DNA of 64,000 bases from an uncultured Dermabacter sp. (GCA_947252755.1 CAMXWV010000004.1:62001-126000), one strand, 5' to 3'. Counted from the stretch's first letter, positions 25,500-34,920 are shown. Numbers and translations: made by a program. The notes: generated by a model from the sequence alone, not told the origin.

Positions 25500-26221
25500 C
25501 CGAGTCGGAAGCCGAGGATGCGCAGCAGGCGGATGCTCCGGCACGCACTCCCCGCCGATACGTGCTGATCGGCGGGCTGGTGATCGGCGGGGTGATCGGC
25601 GGCGCCGCCGCTCCGCTGCTGGCCCGGCGCGGAGCTCAGCGTCCATCCGGTGCGGACTGGGCTCAGTCACCGTACGCGGAGGACATCGACTGGCTTGCGG
25701 AGTGGAGCATCATCGACCCCGCCGCGGATGGCCCCTTCCGTCCAGCCGAGGTGATCACCCGCGCTGAGACCGCGGTGCTGTTCTATCGGTTCGCCGGAAG
25801 TCCTGAGTACCCGTCGCTCAGCCTGGAGCCGTTCCGCGATGTGCCGGAGAATGCCCAGGACCGCACGGAGATCCTGTGGATGCGTGGGCAGGGCGTGGTG
25901 CTCGGCACCTTCGACGCGAACTTTCGGCCCACCGAGCAGATCTCGCGCGGCGAGGCCTGCGCCCTCTTCTTCCGGCTGCTGGGTGTGGCGCTTGCTCGGC
26001 ATCAGAAGGCAGCGGGCACCACGCCTGACCCTGATGCTCCCTCAGCGTTCTCGGATGTTCCGGTGGAGCACCGGTACGCGTCGGCGCTGCGCTGGGCCGA
26101 GCAGGCGGGGCTGATCACTGACCAGCTGGTGCCAGATGGGCGGGTGCGGCCGGATCAGCTGCTGCGCCGCGAGGAGATGGCGCACCTGCTGCGCAGCGCG
26201 GAGCAGCTGTTCGCCATCTGA
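25490..26221 (+). CDS. Membrane-anchored protein with S-layer homology (SLH) domains
   Basis: 243 aa with a twin-arginine-like basic start (TPRRYVLIGG) and one hydrophobic helix at about residues 24-45, so it is exported and probably anchored. Three SLH-like repeats follow: WAQSPYAEDIDWLAEWSII..FRPAEVITRAETAVLFYRFAG; FRDVPENAQDRTEILWMRGQGVV..FRPTEQISRGEACALFFRLLG; and FSDVPVEHRYASALRWAEQAGLI..RPDQLLRREEMAHLL. SLH domains often bind pyruvylated secondary wall polymers. It is translationally coupled to the SGNH gene. Confidence 0.8.
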   Translation: MAVTESEAEDAQQADAPARTPRRYVLIGGLVIGGVIGGAAAPLLARRGAQRPSGADWAQSPYAEDIDWLAEWSIIDPAADGPFRPAEVITRAETAVLFYRFAGSPEYPSLSLEPFRDVPENAQDRTEILWMRGQGVVLGTFDANFRPTEQISRGEACALFFRLLGVALARHQKAAGTTPDPDAPSAFSDVPVEHRYASALRWAEQAGLITDQLVPDGRVRPDQLLRREEMAHLLRSAEQLFAI

Positions 26222-26270
26222 GCTTGGGCCGCAGCAGCCGGGTCGACGGGGCGATCCGCTCGGGTCGGGT

Positions 26271-26591
26271 TCAGCCCCAGCCGAGCAGGCGCGTGATCGC
26301 CGTGGCGGCAGCTCCGGCCAGGATCACCGCGAGGAACGGAGCCCTGCGCCACAGCAGAATGCCTGCGGTGAGCACGCCCACGATGCGCGCATCGAGCACG
26401 AGTGCGGTGCCGGCGGTGAAGGTCTGCGTGGCCGCCAGTGCCGCGAGCAGGGCGATCGGCATCAGTGCGGACATCCGAGCGATCAGCGGCCGTTCCAGCA
26501 GCGACATAGGGATCTGATAGCCGAGCCACTTGAGAGCGAATGAGGCGAGCGAGGCGATGATGACCGCCCCCCACAGAGCGGATGTGCTCAC
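26271..26591 (-). CDS. azlD: AzlD-family branched-chain amino-acid exporter subunit
   Basis: Small hydrophobic partner of AzlC, 106 aa from GTG 26591, which overlaps the azlC stop as GTGA. It has about four hydrophobic segments (ALWGAVIIASLASFALKWLGY, MSALMPIALLAALAATQTF, VGVLTAGILLWRRAPFLAVILAGAAATAITRLLGW). AzlCD pairs export branched-chain or related amino acids. The longer frame to 26888 runs through azlC out of frame and is rejected. Confidence 0.85.
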   Translation of the reverse strand: MSTSALWGAVIIASLASFALKWLGYQIPMSLLERPLIARMSALMPIALLAALAATQTFTAGTALVLDARIVGVLTAGILLWRRAPFLAVILAGAAATAITRLLGWG

Positions 26592-27286
26592 TGGGCCACC
26601 TCCCGGCTGCGGGGAAGCAGCGCGGCCACAAGAGCTACCAGAGCCGCGGAGATCACCGGCAGTCCCGCGGGCAGCACCGGAGTCAGCAGCAGAGCGGTGA
26701 ATGCTGCCGCCACCGCCAGTGCTGCGGCGTCGCGGCTTGCCAGCCGCGGCCAGAGCAGCGCGAGGAACGCGGCGGCCGCAGCGCAGTCCAACCCCCATGC
26801 TCCCGGATCGGTCATCACAGAGCCGGCCAGGGCACCCACGATCGTGAACAGATTCCACCAGGCATAGACAGCAAGGCCCGCCGTCCAAAAGCCCACGTGC
26901 TTCAGCTCAGTGGAGGGCGCTGCGTGGGCGTTCGCAGCGGATTCGTCGATCGTCAGCACAGAGCGGGCGATTCCCCGAATGCCGCCGCGCTCCAGAATCG
27001 GGGTGAGCGTCACCCCGTACACGGTGTTGCGCAGGCCGAGCAGGGTGGAGGCGGAGACGGCGGAGAACGCACTGCCGCCGCCGCCCACCACGCCGATGAA
27101 CGCGAACTGGCTGCCGCCGCTGAACAGGACCGCGCTCAGGATGATTGCCTGCCAGACGGTGAGTCCGGAAGCCGTGGCGAGCGCCCCGAAAGAGATTGCG
27201 TACAGCCCGGTGGCGAAGCCGATCGAATGCCCGCGCCGCCGAACCTCCCGTGCGGCTGAATCCGAAGCCGGGAGGTGCGCGGTCAT
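26588..27286 (-). CDS. azlC: AzlC-family amino-acid exporter subunit
   Basis: Polytopic permease of 232 aa. ATG 27286 is chosen because AGGAG precedes it by 7 nt. The family pattern GFATGLYAISFGALATASGLTVWQAIILSAVLFSGGSQFAFIGV and LGLRNTVYGVTLTPIL is clear. AzlC and AzlD form the LIV-E type exporter. The pair is on the minus strand between the plus-strand SLH and thyX genes. The region upstream has two TATGCT hexamers usable as a -10. No Lrp-type regulator gene is adjacent. Confidence 0.9.
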   Translation of the reverse strand: MTAHLPASDSAAREVRRRGHSIGFATGLYAISFGALATASGLTVWQAIILSAVLFSGGSQFAFIGVVGGGGSAFSAVSASTLLGLRNTVYGVTLTPILERGGIRGIARSVLTIDESAANAHAAPSTELKHVGFWTAGLAVYAWWNLFTIVGALAGSVMTDPGAWGLDCAAAAAFLALLWPRLASRDAAALAVAAAFTALLLTPVLPAGLPVISAALVALVAALLPRSREVAQ

Positions 27287-27481
27287 AGGGAACTCCTGGT
27301 CAGCATAGGCGCCCAGCATAATCGCTGAACGCCGGTGTTGATCCGGCACTCACCATCCGAGATGAGCACCCTGTCTGACCGGGTCGGATAGGCGGGTGCC
27401 GTCCCGTCCCAGGAATACGGGGCTATCCCGGCATCGCTGGGAAAGCACTGGCGAAGCGCCCGTGACCGCAAAGCAGTGGCG

Positions 27482-27487
27482 TAGGCT
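27482..27487 (+). promoter_or_regulatory. -10 box of a probable leaderless promoter (thyX)
   Basis: TAGGCT is followed by 6 nt and the thyX ATG. Confidence 0.55.
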
Positions 27488-27493
27488 TGAGCC

Positions 27494-28213
27494 ATGAGTG
27501 GAGTTGAATTCCGGTCCGATGTGACCGTTGATCTCATCAGGTCTGCGGCCGCTGATTCAGATGTTCTCTACGCAGCCCGCGTATCCACCCTGGGGGAGCA
27601 GTCCCTCGGCGATGTGGGCACTGAGGTCAGTGAACGCGACCGCGGACTGATCCGCTACCTGATGCGCGATCGCCACGGCAGCCCCTTCGAGCACAACAGC
27701 TTCACCTTCTACGTGGAGGCGCCGATCTTTGTGTTCCGCGAGTTCATGCGCCACCGCATCGCCTCCTACAACGAGGAGTCCGGTCGCTACCGTGAGATGC
27801 GTCCGATCTTCTACGTTCCCGGTGAGGACCGCAAGCTCATCCAGAAGGGGAAGCCCGGCGCCTATGACTTCTACGAGGGCACCGCTGAGCAGCACGAGAT
27901 CGTGCAGCGCGAATACCAGGAGACCTCCCGTGCGGCGTTTGAGTCCTATCAGCAGATGCTCAATGCAGGTGTGGCGCGCGAGGTGGCTCGTGGCGTGCTG
28001 CCGCTGACCCTGTTCAGCTCCATGTATGTCACTATGAATGCGCGCAGCATGATGAACTTCCTCAGCCTGCGCACCCAGCGCGATGGCACGCACTTCCCCT
28101 CCTTCCCTCAGCGGGAGATCGAAATGGTGGCGGAGAAGATGGAGGCGTTCTTCGCTGAGAAGATGCCGCTCACCTATGAGGCATTCAATGAGGGCGGCCG
28201 CGTCGCCCCCTGA
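27494..28213 (+). CDS. thyX: Flavin-dependent thymidylate synthase
   Basis: FAD-dependent enzyme making dTMP from dUMP with methylenetetrahydrofolate and NADPH. It is 239 aa. The ThyX motif RHRIASYNEESGRY is near residues 84-97, and the C-terminal LTLFSSMYVTMNARSMMNFLSLR matches the family. It heads the thyX-dapA-rnj unit, the same order as Rv2754c-Rv2752c. Whether a ThyA also exists cannot be seen from this window. Confidence 0.96.
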   Translation: MSGVEFRSDVTVDLIRSAAADSDVLYAARVSTLGEQSLGDVGTEVSERDRGLIRYLMRDRHGSPFEHNSFTFYVEAPIFVFREFMRHRIASYNEESGRYREMRPIFYVPGEDRKLIQKGKPGAYDFYEGTAEQHEIVQREYQETSRAAFESYQQMLNAGVAREVARGVLPLTLFSSMYVTMNARSMMNFLSLRTQRDGTHFPSFPQREIEMVAEKMEAFFAEKMPLTYEAFNEGGRVAP

Positions 28214-28245
28214 CGCTGTTGCCCCCGTAACCGACGGAGACCACC

Positions 28246-29184
28246 ATGACCACAGCTCAGAACACTCCCGGCGTGTTCGGCACCCTCGGGGTCGCCATGA
28301 TCACGCCGTTCACCGAGGACCTCACCGAGGTGGATCACAGCGCGCTTGCATCCGTCACCCAGCACCTGCTGGAGACCGGCCATGACATGCTCGTGGTGAA
28401 CGGCACCACCGGCGAATCGCCCACCACCAGCGACTCCGAAAAGCTTGCGATCCTGCAGACCGTGCGCAAGGCCGCCGGACCGGACGTCACCATCGTGATG
28501 GGAGTGGGCTCCAACAGCACCCGCCACACGGTGGACCTCGCCCGCGCCACCGCCGCCACCGGCATGGCGGATGGGCTTCTGGTGGTCACTCCGTACTACA
28601 ACAAGCCCACCCAGGAGGGTGTGCGCGCCCACGTTGCCGCCGTCGCGGCTGCGACGAGCCTGCCGATCATGCTGTATGACATCCCCGGCCGCGCCGGCAT
28701 CCCGCTGACCTGGGAGACCAGCCGTGAGCTCGCCCGCATCCCCACGGTGAAGGCGATCAAAGAGGCCAAGGGGGACATCCACGGAGGCTCGGACATCATG
28801 CGCATCACCGACCTGGAGATCTACTCCGGCGAGGATGCTCTCAACCTGCCATGGATGGCGGTTGGCGCCTCCGGCATCGTCTCCGTGGTCTCCCACGTCA
28901 CCGGCGCCCTGGACCGTATTCAGCTCGACGCAGCCCTGCGCGGGGACCTGATCACCGCTCAGCGGATCCACCACGCGCGCATCCCCTACATCGACGCGAT
29001 CATGAACCAGGTGCCCGGAGCCGTTGCCGTCAAGCATGCGCTGCACCACCTCGGTGTGATCCCGCACCCGGGAGTGCGCCTGCCGCTCACTCCCGCAGAC
29101 GAATCCCAGGTGGCCCGGATCAACGCCTCAACCGATGCCCTGCCGGGCATCCTTGCACCTTTTCAGAAGGCAGGAGCCTCATGA
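28246..29184 (+). CDS. dapA: 4-hydroxy-tetrahydrodipicolinate synthase
   Basis: TIM-barrel aldolase condensing pyruvate and aspartate semialdehyde. It is 312 aa with GACGGAGACC before ATG 28246. Visible are VNGTTGESPTTSDSEK with the GTTGE motif, the YYNKPTQEG segment with the catalytic Tyr, and VKAIKEAKGDI with the Schiff-base Lys. It overlaps rnj by 4 bp. The longer rnj frame that begins inside dapA (28851) is out of frame here and rejected. Confidence 0.96.
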   Translation: MTTAQNTPGVFGTLGVAMITPFTEDLTEVDHSALASVTQHLLETGHDMLVVNGTTGESPTTSDSEKLAILQTVRKAAGPDVTIVMGVGSNSTRHTVDLARATAATGMADGLLVVTPYYNKPTQEGVRAHVAAVAAATSLPIMLYDIPGRAGIPLTWETSRELARIPTVKAIKEAKGDIHGGSDIMRITDLEIYSGEDALNLPWMAVGASGIVSVVSHVTGALDRIQLDAALRGDLITAQRIHHARIPYIDAIMNQVPGAVAVKHALHHLGVIPHPGVRLPLTPADESQVARINASTDALPGILAPFQKAGAS

Positions 29185-30869
29185 CCCCGTTCACCCGCCC
29201 CGGGAACCAGCCGCCGAAGCTCAAGCGCGGCACCCTGCGCACCGTGCCGCTCGGCGGTCTCGGCGAAGTGGGCCGCAACATGACCGTGTTCGAGATCAAC
29301 GGGCGGCTGCTGATCGTGGACTGCGGTGTGCTGTTCCCGGAGGAGTCCCAGCCCGGCGTGGACCTGATCCTGCCGGACTTCAGCTACATCCGGGATCGGC
29401 TCGATGATGTGGTGGCGATCGTCCTCACCCACGGCCACGAAGACCACATCGGCGCGGTGCCCTACCTGCTGCGTTTGAAGCCGGATATCCCCCTGGTGGG
29501 CAGCCAACTCACCCTCGCCTTCATCGAGGCGAAGCTCAAAGAGCATCGCATTACGCCATACACCATGGCGGTGGATGCCGGGCAGATCGAGGAGCTCGGA
29601 CCATTCAGCTGCGAGTTCGTAGCGGTCAACCACTCGATTCCGGACGCGCTCGCGGTGGCGATCCGAACCGAGGCGGGCACCGTGCTGCACACGGGGGACT
29701 TCAAAATGGATCAGCTGCCCCTGGACGGCCGGCTGACGGACCTTCGAGCATTTGCCCGCCTCGGTGAGGAGGGGGTGGATCTCTTCCTGGTGGACTCCAC
29801 CAACGCTGAGGTGCCCGGCTTCACCGTGCAGGAGCGGGAGATCGGCCCGGTGCTGGACGGCATCATCGGGCGCTCCCGCCAGAAAGTAGTGGTGGCCTCC
29901 TTCTCCAGCCACGTGCACCGGGTGCAGCAGGTGCTCGACGCCGCTGTGAAACACGGCCGCAAAGTTGCCTTTGTGGGCCGTTCGATGGTGCGCAATATGA
30001 CCATCGCCGCGGAGATGGGCTACCTGACTGTGCCGCCGAACACCCTGGTTGATATCCGCAAAGCGGACTCGATCCCGGATGACAAGATCGTGTTCATGTG
30101 CACTGGCTCCCAGGGGGAGCCGATGGCAGCGCTGGGCCGCATCGCCAACCGCAACCATCGGATCTCCGTGGGGGAGGGGGATGTGGTCATCCTCGCCTCC
30201 TCGCTGATCCCAGGCAATGAAACCGATGTGTTTCGCGTGGTCAATGGGCTGATGGCGCTCGGCGCAGAAGTGGTGCACCAAGCGAACGCTCGCGTCCACG
30301 TGTCCGGGCACGCGAGCGAAGGCGAGCTGCTCTACTGCTACAACATCCTCAAGCCGAAGAATGTGATGCCGGTGCACGGCGAAGTGCGCCACCTGATCGC
30401 CAACGGCAACATCGCCCACGCCTCCGGTGTGCCGCGCAAGAACATCGTGCTGATCCGGGACGGCGGCGTGGTGGATCTGCGTGACGGCCACGCACGCGTG
30501 GTGGGAGATGTTGAATGCGGCTATGTCTATGTGGACGGCTCCAGCGTGGGGGAGATCGATGAGTCGGACCTCAAGGATCGGCGCATCCTCGGTGAGGAAG
30601 GCTTCATCTCGCTGTTCGCGGTGGTCAGCTCCGAAACCGGTGAGCTGATCAGCGGCCCGGAGATCCTTGCGCGCGGCATCGCCGAAGATGATGCCGTCTT
30701 CGAGAAGCTGAAGCCGGAGATCAAGGCTGCGCTGACTCGCGTCATCGAGGATGAGCGGGGCCATGACACCCACCAGCTGCAGCAGGCGATGCGGCGAGTT
30801 GTGGGCCGCTACGCAAGCCAGCGGCTGCGACGGAGGCCGATGATCATCCCCACTGTGATCGAGGCCTGA
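29181..30869 (+). CDS. rnj: Ribonuclease J
   Basis: Metallo-beta-lactamase/beta-CASP exo- and endoribonuclease for mRNA decay and rRNA maturation. It is 562 aa from ATG 29181, overlapping the dapA stop, with CAGGAGCCTC upstream. The zinc motif is LTHGHEDHIGAVPYLL; HTGDFKMDQLP and VDSTNAEVPGFT follow; and the beta-CASP and C-terminal segments include VHVSGHASEGEL and MPVHGEVRHLIANG. Pairing with dapA is conserved in actinobacteria. Confidence 0.96.
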   Translation: MTPFTRPGNQPPKLKRGTLRTVPLGGLGEVGRNMTVFEINGRLLIVDCGVLFPEESQPGVDLILPDFSYIRDRLDDVVAIVLTHGHEDHIGAVPYLLRLKPDIPLVGSQLTLAFIEAKLKEHRITPYTMAVDAGQIEELGPFSCEFVAVNHSIPDALAVAIRTEAGTVLHTGDFKMDQLPLDGRLTDLRAFARLGEEGVDLFLVDSTNAEVPGFTVQEREIGPVLDGIIGRSRQKVVVASFSSHVHRVQQVLDAAVKHGRKVAFVGRSMVRNMTIAAEMGYLTVPPNTLVDIRKADSIPDDKIVFMCTGSQGEPMAALGRIANRNHRISVGEGDVVILASSLIPGNETDVFRVVNGLMALGAEVVHQANARVHVSGHASEGELLYCYNILKPKNVMPVHGEVRHLIANGNIAHASGVPRKNIVLIRDGGVVDLRDGHARVVGDVECGYVYVDGSSVGEIDESDLKDRRILGEEGFISLFAVVSSETGELISGPEILARGIAEDDAVFEKLKPEIKAALTRVIEDERGHDTHQLQQAMRRVVGRYASQRLRRRPMIIPTVIEA

Positions 30870-30891
30870 AAGCCGCGCTCGGCCGCAGATT

Positions 30892-30909
30892 CCGGGGCCT
30901 GAGCCCCGG
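30892..30909 (+). terminator. Small hairpin between rnj and ftsK
   Basis: CCGGGGC (30892-30898) pairs with GCCCCGG (30903-30909) with a 4-nt loop. It sits just upstream of the ftsK -10. No T-tract is present, so termination is uncertain. Confidence 0.4.
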
Positions 30910-30915
30910 CTCGGG

Positions 30916-30921
30916 TACTGT
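30916..30921 (+). promoter_or_regulatory. -10 box of a probable leaderless promoter (ftsK)
   Basis: TACTGT is followed by 7 nt and ATG 30929. It argues for that start rather than the GTG at 30920, which lies inside the hexamer region. Confidence 0.5.
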
Positions 30922-30928
30922 GGAGCGC

Positions 30929-33772
30929 ATGGCGACACGGACGACTTCCCCCGGACGTGCGTCGAAGGCATCGAGCCGCTCCGCGTCTTCACGCAGTGCA
31001 AGCGGGCCCCAGCCGTCGACGCTTCCTCTGCCCATCCGCGCTGTGCGGACGGGCTATCTCGGCGCGGCACGCGCCGTGGGCGGCTTCATCCGCGGAATCG
31101 GGGTCGTCCGCTGGGAAGTGGACCGCGCGGAGCGCCGAGACGGCTACGCGCTGTTCCTGCTGCTGCTCGCCCTGATCGTGGCGATCCCCGAATGGTTCCA
31201 GGTGCGCGGAGCAGTGTTCGCCGCGGTGCATACCGTGACTGCATCCACTTTCGGCATCATGGGCGTGGTGCTTCCGCTGTTGCTTGGCGGGTGGGCGCTG
31301 CGCATGTTCCGCCGGCCAGACTTCGTGGCCGCGAACACCCGCATCGGCATCGGCATCCTCATGATGGTGGGCGCCCTCTGCGCCATTGCCACCGTGGCCG
31401 CGAAGATGCCGAAGCCGATCGACGGGGTGGCGGCGCTCGGTCGCGGTGGCGGAGTGTTCGGCTATCTCGTGGCGGCTCCGCTGGCAGCGCTGGTTCCCGG
31501 GTGGCTGGTGATCATCCTCGCCGTTGCTCTGGCGCTGTTCGCGGTGCTGGTGCTCACCGCCACCCCGGTGGGTGCGATCCTGCCGAAGCTGCAGGACGTG
31601 TACCTGTCGCTGGTGGGCCATGGGCAGGATGAGCAGCATGAACGCGACCGGTTCGGCCTTGCTCCGCGGCCGAGCCGAGAGGAGCGCCGCGCTCAGCATT
31701 CACCGGGCTCCGGCAGCGGCGCGGAGGACCGCTCAGACGGCGCTCCCAAGGGTGCAGCTGCAAAGGCGAGCTCTCTGCTGAAGCGCCGCAAGCGCCGCAG
31801 TGATGACACCGCAGTGCTCAGCGAGGACGGCCTGGATCACGACGAGTTCGGCTACCACGGCGACGAACCGTACATGGACGGCGTCACCCATGAGCCGGAC
31901 GGCTCGCGCACGCAGAAGCTCCCCGCCGGCGCAGGCGCTGACCGCACCCGTAAGCTGCCGGCCGTGAACCAACGGGCATCCGGCCCTGGCGGCGATGATG
32001 AGCCCTTCGATGCGCTGGCTGAAGAGTTCGCCACCCCGAAGACGTTCCCAACCGGGGGCGCCGCGGGCGAATCCACCACGGCCGGGGCGGCATCGAACGG
32101 CGAGCGAAGCGCGTCGGAGGCAGAACAGAAGGCGGAGCTGATCCCACCGCCCGCTGGAGACCTGCCGCGCCAGGGCGAACAGCTCGAGCTCAGCGGGGAC
32201 ATCGTCTATATGCTTCCCGACGCGAGCAGCCTGGCCGAAGGCCCGCCCGCGAAGACCCGCTCCGAAGCCAATGACCGCGTGGTGGAGGCGCTCGGCGAAG
32301 TGTTCGAGCAGTTCAACGTCAACGCGGAAGTAGTGGGCTTCAGCCGTGGCCCCACCGTGACCCGCTACGAGGTGGAGCTGGGGCCCGGCACCAAGGTGGA
32401 GAAGGTGACGGCGCTGTCCAACAACATCGCCTACGCCGTGGCGAGCGCGGATGTGCGCATCCTCTCGCCGATCCCCGGCAAAAAGGCGATCGGCATCGAA
32501 ATCCCCAACAGCGACCGTGAAACAGTGGCGCTCGGCGATGTGCTGCGCTCCAGCGCGGCCCGCAGCCAGCCCCACCCGATGGTGATGGGCGTGGGCAAGG
32601 ATGTGGAAGGCGGTTACGTCACCGCAAACCTCGCGAAGATGCCCCACCTGCTGGTGGCCGGCGCCACCGGTGCGGGCAAGTCCAGCTTCGTCAACTCCAT
32701 GATCACCTCCCTGCTGATGCGTGCCACACCGGACGAGGTGCGGATGGTGCTGGTGGATCCCAAGCGCGTGGAGCTGACCATCTACGAGGGCATTCCGCAC
32801 CTGATCACTCCGATCATCACCAATCCGAAGAAGGCCGCTGAGGCCCTCGAATGGGTGGTGAAGGAGATGGACACCCGATACGACGATCTCGCCCTCTACG
32901 GCTTCAAGCACATCGACGACTTCAACAAGGCGGTGCGCGCAGGGCAGGTCACTCCGCCCCCCGGCAGTGAGCGCACCGTTGCCCCCTACCCGTACCTGCT
33001 CGTGGTGGTGGATGAGCTTGCGGACCTGATGATGGTGGCGCCGCGCGATGTGGAAGCCTCGATTCAGCGCATCACCCAGCTGGCGCGCGCCGCAGGCATC
33101 CACCTCGTGCTTGCCACGCAGCGTCCGTCGGTGGACGTGGTCACCGGCATCATCAAGGCGAACGTGCCGAGCCGGCTCGCCTTCGCCACTTCCTCCCTGC
33201 AGGACAGTCGCGTGATCCTGGATTCGCCGGGCGCGGAAAAGCTGATCGGACAGGGCGACGCGCTCTTCCACCCGATGGGCAAAGCGAAGCCGATGCGTGT
33301 GCAGGGCGCGTGGGTGAACGAGTCGGAGATCCACAAGGTTGTTGACCATGTGAAGAGCCAGATGAAGCCCACGTATCGCGAAGACGTGGCGCAGGTCAGC
33401 GCGAAGAAGCAGATCGACGATGACATCGGCGATGACATGGACGTGCTGCTGCAGGCAGCGGAGCTGGTGATCACCACCCAGTTCGGATCCACCTCCATGC
33501 TGCAGCGCAAGCTTCGGGTGGGCTTTGCGAAGGCAGGACGCCTGATGGATCTGCTCGAGTCCCGCGAGATCGTGGGCCCGTCCGAAGGCTCCAAAGCCCG
33601 CGACGTGCTGGTCCGCCCCGAGGACCTGGGCCGCGCGATTGCGCGGATCAAGGGGGAGGACACCGACCTGTATGAAGACGAATCCGGCGGCAGCGATGAT
33701 TCCGGCTACGCTGGGGCTGACGAGAGCACCAACGGCGAGAGCGAAGACGCCTGGGCTCTGACCGGACGCTGA
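30929..33772 (+). CDS. ftsK: DNA translocase FtsK
   Basis: Septal DNA pump for chromosome segregation. It is 947 aa from ATG 30929. A basic tail precedes about four transmembrane helices (roughly residues 75-210). Then comes a long acidic/Ala-rich linker to about residue 430 and the RecA-like motor with Walker A VAGATGAGKSSFVNSM, VDPKRVELTIYEGIPHL and Walker B YLLVVVDELADLM. The C-terminal winged-helix gamma domain (QAAELVITTQFGSTSMLQRKLRVGFAKAGRLMDLLE) recognises KOPS sites. An acidic tail ends the protein. A large open frame on the opposite strand is a shadow. Confidence 0.95.
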   Translation: MATRTTSPGRASKASSRSASSRSASGPQPSTLPLPIRAVRTGYLGAARAVGGFIRGIGVVRWEVDRAERRDGYALFLLLLALIVAIPEWFQVRGAVFAAVHTVTASTFGIMGVVLPLLLGGWALRMFRRPDFVAANTRIGIGILMMVGALCAIATVAAKMPKPIDGVAALGRGGGVFGYLVAAPLAALVPGWLVIILAVALALFAVLVLTATPVGAILPKLQDVYLSLVGHGQDEQHERDRFGLAPRPSREERRAQHSPGSGSGAEDRSDGAPKGAAAKASSLLKRRKRRSDDTAVLSEDGLDHDEFGYHGDEPYMDGVTHEPDGSRTQKLPAGAGADRTRKLPAVNQRASGPGGDDEPFDALAEEFATPKTFPTGGAAGESTTAGAASNGERSASEAEQKAELIPPPAGDLPRQGEQLELSGDIVYMLPDASSLAEGPPAKTRSEANDRVVEALGEVFEQFNVNAEVVGFSRGPTVTRYEVELGPGTKVEKVTALSNNIAYAVASADVRILSPIPGKKAIGIEIPNSDRETVALGDVLRSSAARSQPHPMVMGVGKDVEGGYVTANLAKMPHLLVAGATGAGKSSFVNSMITSLLMRATPDEVRMVLVDPKRVELTIYEGIPHLITPIITNPKKAAEALEWVVKEMDTRYDDLALYGFKHIDDFNKAVRAGQVTPPPGSERTVAPYPYLLVVVDELADLMMVAPRDVEASIQRITQLARAAGIHLVLATQRPSVDVVTGIIKANVPSRLAFATSSLQDSRVILDSPGAEKLIGQGDALFHPMGKAKPMRVQGAWVNESEIHKVVDHVKSQMKPTYREDVAQVSAKKQIDDDIGDDMDVLLQAAELVITTQFGSTSMLQRKLRVGFAKAGRLMDLLESREIVGPSEGSKARDVLVRPEDLGRAIARIKGEDTDLYEDESGGSDDSGYAGADESTNGESEDAWALTGR

Positions 33773-33794
33773 GACCGCGCCACACGGAGGAGAT

Positions 33795-34403
33795 ATGAGC
33801 ACACCACCCGCAACCGGGAGCGCGGCTGCGCCCCAGCCGGCCCCGCTGTGGAACATCGCCAATATCCTTACGATGCTCCGCTGCGTGATGGTGCCCGTCT
33901 TCGTGTGGGCGGCCATCGTGTGGCACACGAACGTGCCCGGGCGCTGGATTGTGCTGGGCATCTTCGTTCTGGCGATGCTCACTGACTTCCTGGACGGCTA
34001 TCTGGCCCGCTCGCGGAACCTCATCACCGACTTCGGCAAGATCATGGATCCGATCGCTGACAAGGCGATTACCGGCGCTGCGTTCATCGTCCTCAGTGTT
34101 TGGGACTACATCCCCTGGTGGATGACCATCCTCATCCTGGTGCGCGAGATCGGCATCACTGTGATGCGCTTCACGATCCTCAAGTACGGTGCGCTGCCGG
34201 CGAACTTCTCCGGCAAGGCGAAGACGGTGATGCAGTCCGTGGCGATCGGATTCTGCCTGGCGCCGTTCGAACTGCTGGTGCCGCAGTTGGCATGGGCAGG
34301 CATCGCGCTCGTGGCGATTGCTCTGGTGCTCACGCTCTGGTCCGGATTCCTCAACGTGAAGGACGGGCTGAGACTGCGTCGAGAAGCGCTCAGCGGTGCC
34401 TGA
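33795..34403 (+). CDS. pgsA: CDP-diacylglycerol-glycerol-3-phosphate phosphatidyltransferase family
   Basis: Membrane CDP-alcohol phosphotransferase, 202 aa, with ACGGAGGAG before ATG 33795. The CDP-OH motif appears as DFLDGYLARSRNLITDFGKIMDPIADK, containing D-G-x2-A-R-x8-G-x3-D-x3-D. Several transmembrane helices surround it. The exact alcohol acceptor is not settled by the motif; glycerol-3-phosphate is the usual assignment for the gene beside ftsK and cinA. The 3' end overlaps cinA by 8 bp. Confidence 0.88.
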   Translation: MSTPPATGSAAAPQPAPLWNIANILTMLRCVMVPVFVWAAIVWHTNVPGRWIVLGIFVLAMLTDFLDGYLARSRNLITDFGKIMDPIADKAITGAAFIVLSVWDYIPWWMTILILVREIGITVMRFTILKYGALPANFSGKAKTVMQSVAIGFCLAPFELLVPQLAWAGIALVAIALVLTLWSGFLNVKDGLRLRREALSGA

Positions 34404-34920
34404 GGCTACAGTGGCTGAACCGGCCGGGGAGGGGCCGGCGGTCCATGCTGAGCGCTGCGCCCGCTTGTTGGCGGAATGCCGCCGGCGAGGCCTCACCCTG
34501 GCCACGGCTGAATCCCTCACCGGTGGACGCCTGGTGGCGAGCCTGATCGACATCCCCGGTGCCAGCGACGTGGTGCTCGGCGGAACCTGCGCGTACGCGT
34601 TCTCCGCGAAGCATGCACTGCTCGGGCTGGACCTCGAGGACCTTCACCAGCGAGGTGCAGTCCGTCCCGAGGTGGCAGCGGCGATGGCGGACGGTGCTCA
34701 GCGGGCCTACGGCGCGGACCTCACCCTCGCCACCACCGGAGTGGCCGGGCCGGGGCCCGACGCGTTCGGCGCACCCGAAGGCTCCGCTTTCATCGCGATT
34801 CGACTCGGCAGCGCTGTGCGGACCCGGGAGCTGCACGAGCGCGGCACACGTGATCAGATCCGCACTCGCGTGGTCAGCGCAGCCGTGGACGAGGCATTGG
34901 CGCTGCTCGCCGAGCGGTGA
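34396..34920 (+). CDS. CinA C-terminal domain protein (nicotinamide-nucleotide amidase, PncC type)
   Basis: 174 aa from GTG 34396, inside the end of pgsA. It is a single-domain CinA_C protein without the N-terminal molybdopterin-binding-like domain of full CinA. Family signatures are LTLATAESLTGGRLVASL, VVLGGTCAYAFSAKHALLGL and TLATTGVAGPGPDAFGAPEGSAFIAI. PncC enzymes deamidate NMN in pyridine-nucleotide salvage. Placement before recA is common; the old link of cinA to competence is not supported here. Confidence 0.88.
   Translation: MPEATVAEPAGEGPAVHAERCARLLAECRRRGLTLATAESLTGGRLVASLIDIPGASDVVLGGTCAYAFSAKHALLGLDLEDLHQRGAVRPEVAAAMADGAQRAYGADLTLATTGVAGPGPDAFGAPEGSAFIAIRLGSAVRTRELHERGTRDQIRTRVVSAAVDEALALLAER

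Noticed and set aside
29163..31070. 635-codon open frame antisense to rnj
   Set aside because: RNase J is certain on the plus strand, and the reverse frame has no family signature.
31733..33982. 749-codon open frame antisense to ftsK
   Set aside because: FtsK motor motifs on the plus strand explain the region; the reverse frame is compositional.
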